This document shows, one piece after another, positions 49,103-57,290 of a DNA stretch of 64,000 bases; position 1 is the stretch's first letter; each line of letters opens with the position of its first letter. The DNA comes from Bacteroides sp. 519 (GTDB lineage: Bacteria > Bacteroidota > Bacteroidia > Bacteroidales > Bacteroidaceae), in NCBI RefSeq assembly GCF_010500955.1, contig NZ_QVMJ01000023.1, positions 1-64,000 on the forward strand, written 5' to 3'. The translations under genes and the position numbers were made by a program. The notes beneath the pieces were generated by a model that had not been told where the DNA came from, did no database searches, and was given only the letters and a program-made list of their open reading frames with translations.

Positions 49103-51513
49103 TTTCTACGTCTTCTTCCTGTTACCTTTTCTGCACCCTCATGTCCGTTATCGGCTGCTTGTTCAAAAAGTTCCATTGCTCTGTTTTCATCTACTTCAAC
49201 ACCATTACCAATCAAATAGCAATTGGCAAGTGTGTATTGTGCATTGGCATGATCGCTTTCGGCTGCCTGGGTAAGCAAAGTAATGGCCTCTTCGATATTC
49301 TGGGTACAACCTTCACCATTCAGAAGCATTTTACCTTTATAATATGTAGCAGAAATAATATTGTAGTTTGCTGCCTCATTAAACCAACGGAATGCTTCCT
49401 GAAGATTTTCTTTGATACCGAAACCATAATAATAGCAACGGCCGGCATTGTACATGCCTCGTGAATAACCATCCTCGGCGGCTTTCAGGTAGTATTTGAA
49501 TCCTTCCGGTTCATTTTCTTCTACACCAATTCCGTACTCTAAGCATGCACCCAGTCCTTCGTTTACATATCCTTGCTCGGCGGCTTTCATATAATAGGGG
49601 TAGGCTTTTTCTTTTTCATCTATTCCGGCATAGTCCCATAGATAGTAGTCGCCAATTTCCATTAAAGCATACGGATATTCACTTTCGGCTGCTTTAGACA
49701 TCCATTTGAATGACTCGGCTGTGTCATCGGGCACACCTTCCAGACCATATAAGTAATAGCATCCTACTTTGTATTGTGCATACGTATAATTTTGTTCGGC
49801 TGCTTTTAGCATATACTCAAGAGCTTTTTTACCATTCTCTTCTACACCGTAACCTTCTTCGTAGCATAAGGCCAGTTCGGTTAATCCTTTAGCTACATTG
49901 GCATCGGCAGCCATTTGCAGATAACGTATGGCTTCATCCGGATTCTCTTCTGTTCCAAATCCATGGCGATAACAACGGCCAAGTAAGAAATAGGCATAAT
50001 GGTAACCATTTTCGGCAGCATCTTTTACTAATTCAAACATTTTAGCTGCGTCTTGTTCTACTCCTTCACCCTCTTCGTACATAAATGCCAGTTCTACTTT
50101 ACAGTAAGAAGAACCCATCTTGGCACCCAGCGTATAGTATTCTAAGGCTTTTTCGTAATTCGGCTCTCCGGTTGCTCCCACACGGTGATAACGTCCGGCC
50201 ATTTCGTAACCATACATATTGTTTAGTTCGGCGGCCTTTTCGTAGTATTCAAGAGCTGCTTTGTAATCGGATTCACCATTACTCAATAAACCCTCTTCAT
50301 TTATAACTCCCAGGCGATAGGCTGAATAACCATCACCTAGCTCCAGCGCTTTATTGAAAAGTTCAACACTTTTTTCGATGTCTCTTTCTATAATGTCACC
50401 GGCATAATACATATATCCTTTGCAAGAGATGGCATCGGTGTAATTCATTTCAATGGCTTCATCAAGATAGGCCAATCCTTTTTCTACATCTTTATATTCG
50501 TCATTATAAAGATGAAGATAAGCAAGCTGATAGGTGCTGTATGGATCGTAATACAGATATGCTTTTCGAAGCCAGTTGATGCCACGCTCATTATCCTGCC
50601 ATTCTTGTCCGGACTGGTGGTAGCAATAAAAAAGACTTCGTGCAACTTCGGGTCTTCCATAACAGAATGCCTGTTCCATAAGTTTTAAGCCTTCCAGATT
50701 GTTTCCTTTGTTGTACTGGAAGAATCCAAGATGCATTGCCGAGAATCCTGAGCAGTTGTTAGCTAGTACTTTTTCGAAATACGCTGCCGATTCTTCGAGT
50801 TTGTCCTCTAATTTAAGGAATAATGCTTTCTGTTCGTAAGCCATCTGTAGAATAATGTCGTCAACATTGTTGGCCAAAAGTTCATCGATGATTGCTTGGG
50901 CTTCGTTGTGCTTTCCTTGCGATGAGAGTATATAATTTTTATATACTGCGGCTTTCTGTTTGTAAAAAGGAGTAGTTACACTATCCATCAGTTGGCTTCC
51001 CCTTTCTTTATCGGGTTCGCCACAGAAGCCTATACAAAGATTATAACCAAGTAGTACTTTTGCATTCTCACTGCCCCGATCAACAGCTTCTTCCAGTAAC
51101 TTTAAAAGCATGGGGCGATCTTTGTAATTACGGCGGGGATTGAAACGTTGCAATGCTTTTTCAATAAGTGCTTCGCACGAACTGGGTGCAAACTTATCAA
51201 ATAATAAGTTTATTTTTTCCCAGAAGAATTTATAATCTTCATCGTTGAGGCCTACAGCTGCATTATAATCGTATCCTTTGAAAATCCTTTTAAAGAAATT
51301 TTCTGTTTCTTTAGGATCGAATCCGCTTTCAACCGCAATTTCCAAAACCGCAAAGGCTTTGAACCATTCGGCTGGTTGTAGCAATGATTGGTGTGTAAAT
51401 GATGCAAAAGTTTCTGAAGATAAGGAAAGGTTTTTTTGTGCTGAATGGAATATTTCTGCATAAAATTCTTCTAAACTTTGACTCTCTCTTAAAAATGTCT
51501 CAATTAGTTCCAT
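49099..51513 (-). CDS. Sel1-repeat protein
   Basis: An 804-residue protein. After about 190 N-terminal helical residues come more than a dozen Sel1-like repeats of about 36 residues (AAENGYHYAYFLLGRCYRHG, EQNYTYAQYKVGCYYLYG). The C-terminus is RRRRK. There is no signal peptide, so it is cytoplasmic. Sel1/TPR proteins act as scaffolds. With the Hsp90-like ATPase and the TPR protein it forms a likely complex. Confidence 0.85.
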   Translation of the reverse strand: MELIETFLRESQSLEEFYAEIFHSAQKNLSLSSETFASFTHQSLLQPAEWFKAFAVLEIAVESGFDPKETENFFKRIFKGYDYNAAVGLNDEDYKFFWEKINLLFDKFAPSSCEALIEKALQRFNPRRNYKDRPMLLKLLEEAVDRGSENAKVLLGYNLCIGFCGEPDKERGSQLMDSVTTPFYKQKAAVYKNYILSSQGKHNEAQAIIDELLANNVDDIILQMAYEQKALFLKLEDKLEESAAYFEKVLANNCSGFSAMHLGFFQYNKGNNLEGLKLMEQAFCYGRPEVARSLFYCYHQSGQEWQDNERGINWLRKAYLYYDPYSTYQLAYLHLYNDEYKDVEKGLAYLDEAIEMNYTDAISCKGYMYYAGDIIERDIEKSVELFNKALELGDGYSAYRLGVINEEGLLSNGESDYKAALEYYEKAAELNNMYGYEMAGRYHRVGATGEPNYEKALEYYTLGAKMGSSYCKVELAFMYEEGEGVEQDAAKMFELVKDAAENGYHYAYFLLGRCYRHGFGTEENPDEAIRYLQMAADANVAKGLTELALCYEEGYGVEENGKKALEYMLKAAEQNYTYAQYKVGCYYLYGLEGVPDDTAESFKWMSKAAESEYPYALMEIGDYYLWDYAGIDEKEKAYPYYMKAAEQGYVNEGLGACLEYGIGVEENEPEGFKYYLKAAEDGYSRGMYNAGRCYYYGFGIKENLQEAFRWFNEAANYNIISATYYKGKMLLNGEGCTQNIEEAITLLTQAAESDHANAQYTLANCYLIGNGVEVDENRAMELFEQAADNGHEGAEKVTGRRRRK

Positions 51514-51622
51514 AGCAATTCTATTTCTGTTGTGTAATATTTGTCGCTAAATTATAATTAAATTTGGATATAGCGAAGTAAATGTGTTTTATATTCATCA
51601 ACATTTAGTATTTTTGCTGGCA

Positions 51623-51976
51623 ATGAAGATTCTAAATGTGATATTTTACAATTACATGCTTTGGTTCAGGAAGGTTGTTGTACACGAACATAGCATTGTT
51701 CCCAGTGCTTTCATGGTGTTAGGAATTGTTATATTATTGCCTTTATGTGTTGCTATGGACAATTTTATAGAAATTAGTAATAACGATGAACGCGCAAAGT
51801 ATATATTGGGACTAAGTATTTTGATTTATGCTACCTTGTATTTCTTATTGTTATTTAAAGGCAAAGCACAAATAATATTAAAATCTAAACCCAGATTATT
51901 TAATAGCTACATACTATCGGCAACTGTTACTTTTTTAATAACAGTGTTATCGGTTTGCAGCGTTTTATGGACCTGA
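51623..51976 (+). CDS. small membrane protein of unknown function
   Basis: From ATG 51623 the protein has 117 aa with three hydrophobic segments (about 24-42, 58-77, 93-113). The upstream ATG at 51584 gives a longer frame; the shorter is preferred because it starts close to the first helix. No family recognised. It is followed 22 bp later by a DUF1080 gene. Confidence 0.5.
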   Translation: MKILNVIFYNYMLWFRKVVVHEHSIVPSAFMVLGIVILLPLCVAMDNFIEISNNDERAKYILGLSILIYATLYFLLLFKGKAQIILKSKPRLFNSYILSATVTFLITVLSVCSVLWT

Positions 51977-51998
51977 TCAACATTATAAACTTTATACC

Positions 51999-52763
51999 AT
52001 GAAAACAAAACTTACACTTTTAGCTATTGTACTTTTAGCTATCTCTTGTACAAACAAAGTAGAAAAAGAAGAATGGATACCTCTATTTAATGGTGAGAAT
52101 CTGGATGGATGGACTGTGAAGATCAGAAATTATCCGGTAGGCGAGAACTTTGGAAATACTTTCCGTGTGGAAGATGGATTGTTGAAAGTTCGATATGATG
52201 CTTACGATGAGTTTAATGATTGTTTTGGCCATATCTATACAAACGAAGTTTTTTCTAGTTACAAATTAAGAGTTGAATATCGTTTTCTTGGCGAACAGGT
52301 AAAAGGTGCTGCCGGATGGGCTTATCGCAACAATGGGGTAATGTTTCACTCGCAATCGGCAGAAAGCATACATCTTAATCAGGATTTTCCAGTATCTATT
52401 GAAGCACAATTGTTAGGAGGCGATGGCAGTGGCGACCGTCCTACAGGCAGTGTGTGTACTCCGGGTACAGAAGTTTATATTGATAATAAGCCATATAAAG
52501 CACATTGTTATGAGTCAAATAGCAAAACATACGATGGTGACCAGTGGGTAAACTTCGAACTGGTTGTTTATGGCGATAGCTTGGTTCACCACATTGTGGA
52601 AGGAGATACGGTACTTACATATACTAATCTTACTGTAGGCGGAGGAAATGTGAGTCCAACACCGGATATTCCTTTCGGGCCGCTTAAGAAAGGACATATT
52701 GCATTACAGTCGGAAAGTCATCCAACGGATTTCCGCAAGATTGAAATATTAAAACTGGATTGA
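51999..52763 (+). CDS. DUF1080 lipoprotein (3-keto-disaccharide hydrolase family)
   Basis: A 254-residue lipoprotein with signal MKTKLTLLAIVLLAISC, lipobox AISC. The fold is a concanavalin-like beta sandwich: WIPLFNGENLDGWTVK (about 27-42), NNGVMFHSQ, and the C-terminal GHIALQSESHPTDFRKIEI. DUF1080 proteins include 3-keto-disaccharide hydrolases that cleave oxidised glycosides. No glucoside 3-dehydrogenase is nearby, so the substrate remains open. Confidence 0.88.
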   Translation: MKTKLTLLAIVLLAISCTNKVEKEEWIPLFNGENLDGWTVKIRNYPVGENFGNTFRVEDGLLKVRYDAYDEFNDCFGHIYTNEVFSSYKLRVEYRFLGEQVKGAAGWAYRNNGVMFHSQSAESIHLNQDFPVSIEAQLLGGDGSGDRPTGSVCTPGTEVYIDNKPYKAHCYESNSKTYDGDQWVNFELVVYGDSLVHHIVEGDTVLTYTNLTVGGGNVSPTPDIPFGPLKKGHIALQSESHPTDFRKIEILKLD

Positions 52764-52765
52764 TT

Positions 52766-52885
52766 TTTAATTTAGACACGGATGACGCGGATTGCACGGA
52801 TTAAGAAACAGATAAATGTATTTAATTAAAATCCGTGTATGAAAATCCGTGTAATCCGCGTCATCCGTGTCTAAATTATTTTAAA
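52766..52885. repeat. class II palindrome, 9-mer word GACACGGAT
   Basis: The left arm contains the 9-mers GACACGGAT, GACGCGGAT and TGCACGGAT (52774-52800). The right arm (52845-52885) is their reverse complement, with an extra unit ATCCGTGTATGAAA before it. The turn is about 40 bp and lacks the GC-rich core. Between convergent genes. Confidence 0.85.
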
Positions 52886-53403
52886 ACGTCTAGTATTTTG
52901 GGCATCATAGTCCAAATGGTATTTTCTGTTTGAGCGGTATAAAGATTACCATCAATTTCAAAATTCTCGTCGGTAGCAATTCCATTTTGAATAGCAGCTT
53001 TGGCCAGTGGATGTAGTGCAACCTTTTTACTTTCGGTTAATCCGGCCATTTCGAATATCATGGCAGCTGCACAATGACCAATCATTAATTTACCCTTTTC
53101 GCCAAAGGTTTTAATAACCATCATCATATCCTGGTTGTATTGCTTTTCAATGTTCTCACCAAATTTAGGAATTGCATCTCCGCAGCTAAAAACAAGTGCA
53201 TCGTATTCGTCTTCGTGCCCTTTCAGGTTTGCAATAACATCGTCGGCAAACATTGTGATTCCCGAGTTGGTTTTTATTTCCTTCGAATCTGCAACAGCAA
53301 ATACTTTGTAAGGAATACCATTTTCAAAAAACGCTTCCAGATACTGGAACAATCCAAACCCATTTACTGGGTTTACAGCTAAAATAGCAACTTTCTTTGC
53401 CAT
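52876..53403 (-). CDS. DJ-1/PfpI family protein
   Basis: A 175-residue protein of the DJ-1/PfpI superfamily. The nucleophile elbow is IGHCAAAMIFEMAG with Cys at about 110, and VFSCGDAIPKFG precedes it. Possible roles are glyoxalase, deglycase or redox chaperone. It is divergent from an HxlR regulator, a common pairing with redox-stress enzymes. Confidence 0.85.
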   Translation of the reverse strand: MAKKVAILAVNPVNGFGLFQYLEAFFENGIPYKVFAVADSKEIKTNSGITMFADDVIANLKGHEDEYDALVFSCGDAIPKFGENIEKQYNQDMMMVIKTFGEKGKLMIGHCAAAMIFEMAGLTESKKVALHPLAKAAIQNGIATDENFEIDGNLYTAQTENTIWTMMPKILDVLK

Positions 53404-53496
53404 AATTTAAGTTTTTAAGTTTGTAAGTTTTTGAGTTTTTAAGGTGCATTTAAGAACTTATGAACTAAGAAGCTCAAAAACTTAAAAACTCAATAG
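53403..53496. repeat. class II palindrome, 8-mer word TTTTTAAG/TTTTTGAG
   Basis: The left arm reads TTTAAG, TTTTTAAG, TTTGTAAG, TTTTTGAG, TTTTTAAG (53407-53442) and the right arm (53471-53496) their reverse complement. It shares its word with 11501 and 59478. It lies between the divergent DJ-1 and HxlR genes, inside their promoter region. Confidence 0.8.
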
Positions 53497-53619
53497 TTAT
53501 TTTTAGTAAGTTTATTACTTTTGTATTGCAAAGGTAGAATTTAGGTATCAGAAAAGCAAGAACGAACCTGTGAGTAAGATACTTACATAAAGATAACTAT
53601 TATTGATTGACAGATAGAT

Positions 53620-53976
53620 ATGAGCGAAAAAAACTTTCAGAATTTTTATCCCAACGGTGTTTGTCCGGTGAGGGATATAATGTGTAGATTCGGAGATAAG
53701 TGGTCGACATTGGTTTTAATCACTCTTTATGTGAATGGAACAATGCGTTTCAGTGATATTCATAAAACAATTTCGGATGTGTCGCAACGTATGCTTACTG
53801 TAACATTGAGAACATTGGAGGCAGATGGCTTAGTTGGCCGGAAAGTATATGCAGAAGTTCCTCCACGGGTAGAGTATTGCCTAACATCTTTGGGCGAAAG
53901 TCTAATCCCTCATATTCAAGGATTAGTGGATTGGGCTGTTGAGAATATGCCAGCGATAATGGAGAATAGGAGGTAA
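53620..53976 (+). CDS. HxlR-family transcriptional regulator
   Basis: A 118-residue winged-helix regulator. CPVRDIMCRFGDKWS (about 12-26, with two Cys) and the LTVTLRTLEADGLVGRKVY wing are typical. HxlR proteins often sense reactive electrophiles through the conserved Cys. The final residues and the stop (NRR, TAA) overlap the following palindrome. It probably controls the divergent DJ-1 gene. Confidence 0.9.
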   Translation: MSEKNFQNFYPNGVCPVRDIMCRFGDKWSTLVLITLYVNGTMRFSDIHKTISDVSQRMLTVTLRTLEADGLVGRKVYAEVPPRVEYCLTSLGESLIPHIQGLVDWAVENMPAIMENRR

Positions 53977-54082
53977 AGTGAGGTATCGCTTCGCTAGGAG
54001 ATAAAGGAGGTAAAGTTAATAAAGTATCCGCATGGCATCTTTACCTCCTCTACCTCCTTTACCTCACTCTACCTCCTTTTAC
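53968..54082. repeat. class II palindrome, 9-mer word GGAGGTAAA
   Basis: Units such as GGAGGTAAA and GGAGATAAA fill the left arm, and TTTACCTCC/TCTACCTCC the right arm (54040-54082). The apex CCGCATGGCATC (54028-54039) has the conserved core; a smaller inner turn TATCGCTTCGCTA sits at 53985-53997. Between convergent HxlR and uxaC genes. Confidence 0.88.
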
Positions 54083-55488
54083 TAAAACTTAAAGAAGTTC
54101 TTAGCATTATTGTAACTGATATCTTCAACCATCTGATTGATTCTATCCATTTCGGAAGCAGGAAGTTCTCCGTTTTCAATATCGCGACCGATAAGGTTAC
54201 ACAATGTTCTGCGGAAATACTCATGTCGTGGGTATGATAGGAACGAACGAGAGTCTGTTAACATTCCTACAAAACGGCTTAACAGGCCAAGAACAGAAAG
54301 TGCATTCATTTGTTTTTCCATACCATCTTTCTGATCCAGGAACCACCAACCCGATCCGAACTGTATTTTACCTGCAATTGTGCCATCCTGGAAATTACCA
54401 ATCATGGTAGCAATCATTTCATTAGCACAAGGATTCAGGTTGTAAAGAATGGTTTTAGTCAGTTTGTTGGCCGAGTTCAGTTTATCGAAGAACTTAGACA
54501 TAGCTTTCGCTGTGTTAAACTCTCCAATAGAATCGAATCCGGTGTCAGCACCTAACAACTTGAACATCTTTGTGTTGTTGTTACGAATAGCACCATAATG
54601 AAACTGTTGTGTCCATCCTTTTTCGTAATCCAATTCGCCAAATACAATAAGCATTGCCGATTTGAATTTAAGGATTTCTTCTTTAGTCAATTCGCTACCA
54701 CCATATACTTTATTAAATATAGCATTGATTTCGGCATCGGTATAATCTTCTGCATAGAACTCTTCAATACCATGATCGGATAGACGACAGCCTTGTTCGG
54801 CAAAGAAATCATGTCTTTTGCGTAAAGCATCAACCAGATCATTGAAATTAGAGATTGTTACTCCGCTAACTTGCGATAGCTTCTCTATGTATGCACGGAA
54901 GTCAGCAGGCACCTCAACAGCCATTGCTTTGTCGGGACGCCATGTGGGCAACATCTTTATTTCAAATCCACTTTCGCGTGTTTTGATATGATATTCAAGT
55001 GAGTCGATAGGATCGTCGGTAGTACAAACAACTTCAACACGGTAACGACGCATCATACCACGGGCCGAGTATTGGGCAGTGGCAAGCTTTTCATTACACT
55101 CATCATAAATCTCTCTGGCTGTTTTGGGACTCAATATTTTATTGATGCCAAAAGCAGTTTTTAGTTCCAGGTGTGTCCAGTGATAAAGTGGGTTACGCAT
55201 GGTGTATGGTACGGTTTCAGCCCATTTCTCAAACTTTTCCCAGTCGGAAGTATCATTGCCGGTACAGTATTTTTCATCAATTCCGTTTGTACGCATGGCA
55301 CGCCATTTATAATGGTCACCCCCCAACCATATTTCTGTTAGTGATTTAAACTGGTGGTCGTCGGCTACCATTTGTGGTATTAAGTGACAATGATAGTCGA
55401 TAATTGGCATCTTAGCCGCATGTTCGTGATATAACTTTTGTGCAGTTTCTGATTGCAGCAAAAAGTTTTCGTCCATAAATTGTTTCAT
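54082..55488 (-). CDS. uxaC: glucuronate isomerase
   Basis: From ATG 55488 the protein has 468 aa, the usual UxaC length; the frame to 55554 is an extension. Conserved PIIDYHCHL carries the N-terminal metal His residues of the amidohydrolase-like fold, and the core includes TDDPIDSLEYH. It converts D-glucuronate or D-galacturonate to the keto acid. No other uronate genes are in the window. Confidence 0.97.
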   Translation of the reverse strand: MKQFMDENFLLQSETAQKLYHEHAAKMPIIDYHCHLIPQMVADDHQFKSLTEIWLGGDHYKWRAMRTNGIDEKYCTGNDTSDWEKFEKWAETVPYTMRNPLYHWTHLELKTAFGINKILSPKTAREIYDECNEKLATAQYSARGMMRRYRVEVVCTTDDPIDSLEYHIKTRESGFEIKMLPTWRPDKAMAVEVPADFRAYIEKLSQVSGVTISNFNDLVDALRKRHDFFAEQGCRLSDHGIEEFYAEDYTDAEINAIFNKVYGGSELTKEEILKFKSAMLIVFGELDYEKGWTQQFHYGAIRNNNTKMFKLLGADTGFDSIGEFNTAKAMSKFFDKLNSANKLTKTILYNLNPCANEMIATMIGNFQDGTIAGKIQFGSGWWFLDQKDGMEKQMNALSVLGLLSRFVGMLTDSRSFLSYPRHEYFRRTLCNLIGRDIENGELPASEMDRINQMVEDISYNNAKNFFKF

Positions 55489-55614
55489 AAATATAATAGT
55501 GTTTTTAGGTACCGTTATCGCACACAAAGATATTAATCTTATGTTTCCGGACAAAATTATTTGTGTGGATGTTTAGTTTTTATGGTTATTAAACATTTGG
55601 CGATGTACCTAATA

Positions 55615-56046
55615 CTAGCAATATTCAAATTCCGGACTTATAATTTTAAAGCGGAATTCATAGAATTCATAATAAGAAAATTCTGGTTCGGATATTATAT
55701 TCCCATTAGATAACTTCCATCCTTTTTGTGGCAGTTTCTGAAATAAATAATGTTCATGTTGTTCTCTGTAGAAACATTTTTGATATTTTTCATTTAGCAG
55801 AGTAATTAAGCAAATTGTATCCGATTTACATAATGATAAATAGCATTCAGTAGCAATCTCTTTATAGTAATACTGAGATACCAAAATATTAGCATCTATT
55901 TTACCTAAACGAATTTTGAAAGAATGAAAGGTTAAATTAAATGTTTCTTTCAGTAAGTGGAATTCTGTTTGCAATCTCATTTGTTTCACTTCAGGATATG
56001 TAAGTTTATATCCCGGTTCAAACTCTTCAATTTCTATGGTTCTCAT
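55615..56046 (-). CDS. hypothetical protein
   Basis: A 143-residue protein with no signal or membrane segment. Aromatic-rich, with YYYKEIATECYLSL and YYEFYEFRFKI; no family recognised. It lies directly downstream of the 6S-like RNA on the same strand, separated by its T tract. Confidence 0.5.
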   Translation of the reverse strand: MRTIEIEEFEPGYKLTYPEVKQMRLQTEFHLLKETFNLTFHSFKIRLGKIDANILVSQYYYKEIATECYLSLCKSDTICLITLLNEKYQKCFYREQHEHYLFQKLPQKGWKLSNGNIISEPEFSYYEFYEFRFKIISPEFEYC

Positions 56047-56097
56047 TTTTTGGGGAAGATAATAGAATCTGCACTTATGGCTCTCTGAAGTGCTATT

Positions 56098-56318
56098 ATA
56101 AAAAAGAAGTGTGAGCCAACTTACTTATCCTCTGAAGAGGCTCTGGACTGCCCAAGGTATGGATAAATAAATCGCTCACACCTAACAGGTATATATTGAT
56201 GGTATATATACGAGAGGTGGAGCATTCACTTTATTCCTATACCTTCGAAATTGTCCAGATTCCTTCAGATAGAATAAGCTAAACGCTTCTTAAATAATAT
56301 GTCTGTTACATTTTGTAA
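56098..56318 (-). ncRNA. ssrS: 6S RNA-like rod-shaped RNA
   Basis: Behind a TATATTTG box, about 220 nt fold into one interrupted rod. Nested pairs include GAAG/CTTC-rich ends, CTGAAG (56263-56268) with CTTCAG (56132-56137), CTGGAC (56253-56258) with GTCCAG (56143-56148), AAGGTATAGG with CCATACCTT, AATAAA with TTTATT, and TATATA at the tip. A T tract closes it. A rod with internal bubbles is the 6S RNA architecture that binds RNA polymerase. An alternative stem GTGTGAGC/GCTCACAC (56174-56181 with 56109-56116) could form on release. Confidence 0.65.
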
Positions 56319-56323
56319 CGCTG

Positions 56324-56331
56324 CAAATATA
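56324..56331 (-). promoter_or_regulatory. -7 box of the 6S-like RNA
   Basis: TATATTTG on the minus strand, about six bases before the start of the folded RNA. I see no clear -33 box. Confidence 0.6.
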
Positions 56332-56529
56332 AAAAAATGTTTGGTAAATACTGCTCTTCTAACCTATATTTTTATTATAATGAATCCTCTACGGGGATTT
56401 GTGTTTGTTTGTTTTGTTTTTCTATTGATATGAATAGAAGTAAAAAAAACACCCAACAAGAATCCGTTTGTTTACTTATTTTCCGCATGCATAAAACAGT
56501 AAAAACGGAAATTTACCTTAGCTTACCCT

Positions 56530-56697
56530 CGTTATACGCGCTGTAGAGCCGATTTTATTGTTCGTTTTCAAAATGCTGCATTTTGCATTGATGAAATGCT
56601 GCATTTCGTTCGATCAAAATGCTGCATTTCGAAAGTGTGAAATGCAGCATTTTGAAATCGCGTTTTGCAGCATAAAAAAGAGTAGTGATTTATGAAT
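56530..56697. repeat. class I array, word ATGCTGCAT, 23 bp step, copy 2
   Basis: ATGCTGCAT starts at 56573, 56596 and 56619, reverse complement ATGCAGCAT at 56642 and TTGCAGCAT at 56665: exact 23-bp steps. Word order, spacers and flanks agree closely with copy 1 at 32793-32966. Confidence 0.9.
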
Positions 56698-56782
56698 GAA
56701 TGAAAGTTTACAGAAACAAAAACTCAGTGTTTCTTTGTTCTATAACTTTTTTGTAATTTTGTAGAAACATATTCAATATAAT

Positions 56783-57190
56783 ATGGACGAATACGAAAAA
56801 AGACTGGAATATCGTGGCATACGCGTAACTGCTGTACGTTTGTTGATTTTAAAGGAGATGCTTACTTTTTCAAGGGCATTTAGTTTGGCTGATATAGAGG
56901 AGAGGTTAGATACAGTAGATAAGTCTACTATATTCCGGACAATATCTTTATTTCACGAAAAACTACTGATTCACAGTATAGATGATGGATCTGGCTCAAT
57001 GAAATACTCTGTTTGCAGTGAGGATTGTATGTGTGCTTTGAATGATCTGCATGTACATTTCTTCTGTACAAAATGTAAGAGAACGTATTGTTTAGAAAGT
57101 ATTCATATTCCTAAAGTACAGTTGCCGCCAGGATTTTTATTGGAAAATGTGAATTTTGTGTTGAAAGGGCTTTGCGGAGATTGTAGTTAG
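56783..57190 (+). CDS. Fur-family metalloregulator
   Basis: A 135-residue Fur/Zur/PerR-type protein. The winged helix contains GIRVTAVRLLILKEML and TIFRTISLFHEKLLIH. The metal site HVHFFCTKCKRTYC and the C-terminal CGDC carry the sensing His and the structural Cys4 zinc. Which metal cannot be told. The stop TAG is inside the palindrome that follows. Confidence 0.93.
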   Translation: MDEYEKRLEYRGIRVTAVRLLILKEMLTFSRAFSLADIEERLDTVDKSTIFRTISLFHEKLLIHSIDDGSGSMKYSVCSEDCMCALNDLHVHFFCTKCKRTYCLESIHIPKVQLPPGFLLENVNFVLKGLCGDCS

Positions 57191-57290
57191 TAGATAGTAG
57201 CTAGTAGTTAGTAGCTAGTAGTTAGTAGCGATGCCGCATGGATTCTACTAGCTACTAACTACTATCTACTATCTACTATCTACTAATTAC
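57183..57290. repeat. class II palindrome, 7-mer word TAGNTAG
   Basis: The left arm has six 7-mers: TAGTTAG, TAGATAG, TAGCTAG, TAGTTAG, TAGCTAG, TAGTTAG. The apex is GCGATGCCGCATGG (57228-57241). The right arm has CTACTAG, CTACTAA, three CTACTAT and CTACTAA. Both ends touch convergent genes and supply the Fur-family gene's stop. Confidence 0.92.

Larger units (their letters stand above)
56047..56782. other. 736-bp gap: 6S-like RNA and class I array
   Basis: Holds the rod-shaped RNA (56098-56318), its promoter, about 190 bp of AT-rich sequence without a convincing gene, and the second ATGCTGCAT array (56530-56697). Confidence 0.75.

Noticed and set aside
56337..56546. 69-aa ORF between the 6S-like RNA and the array
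   Set aside because: Low-complexity aromatic/Cys-rich translation, no promoter, no family and composition like non-coding DNA.
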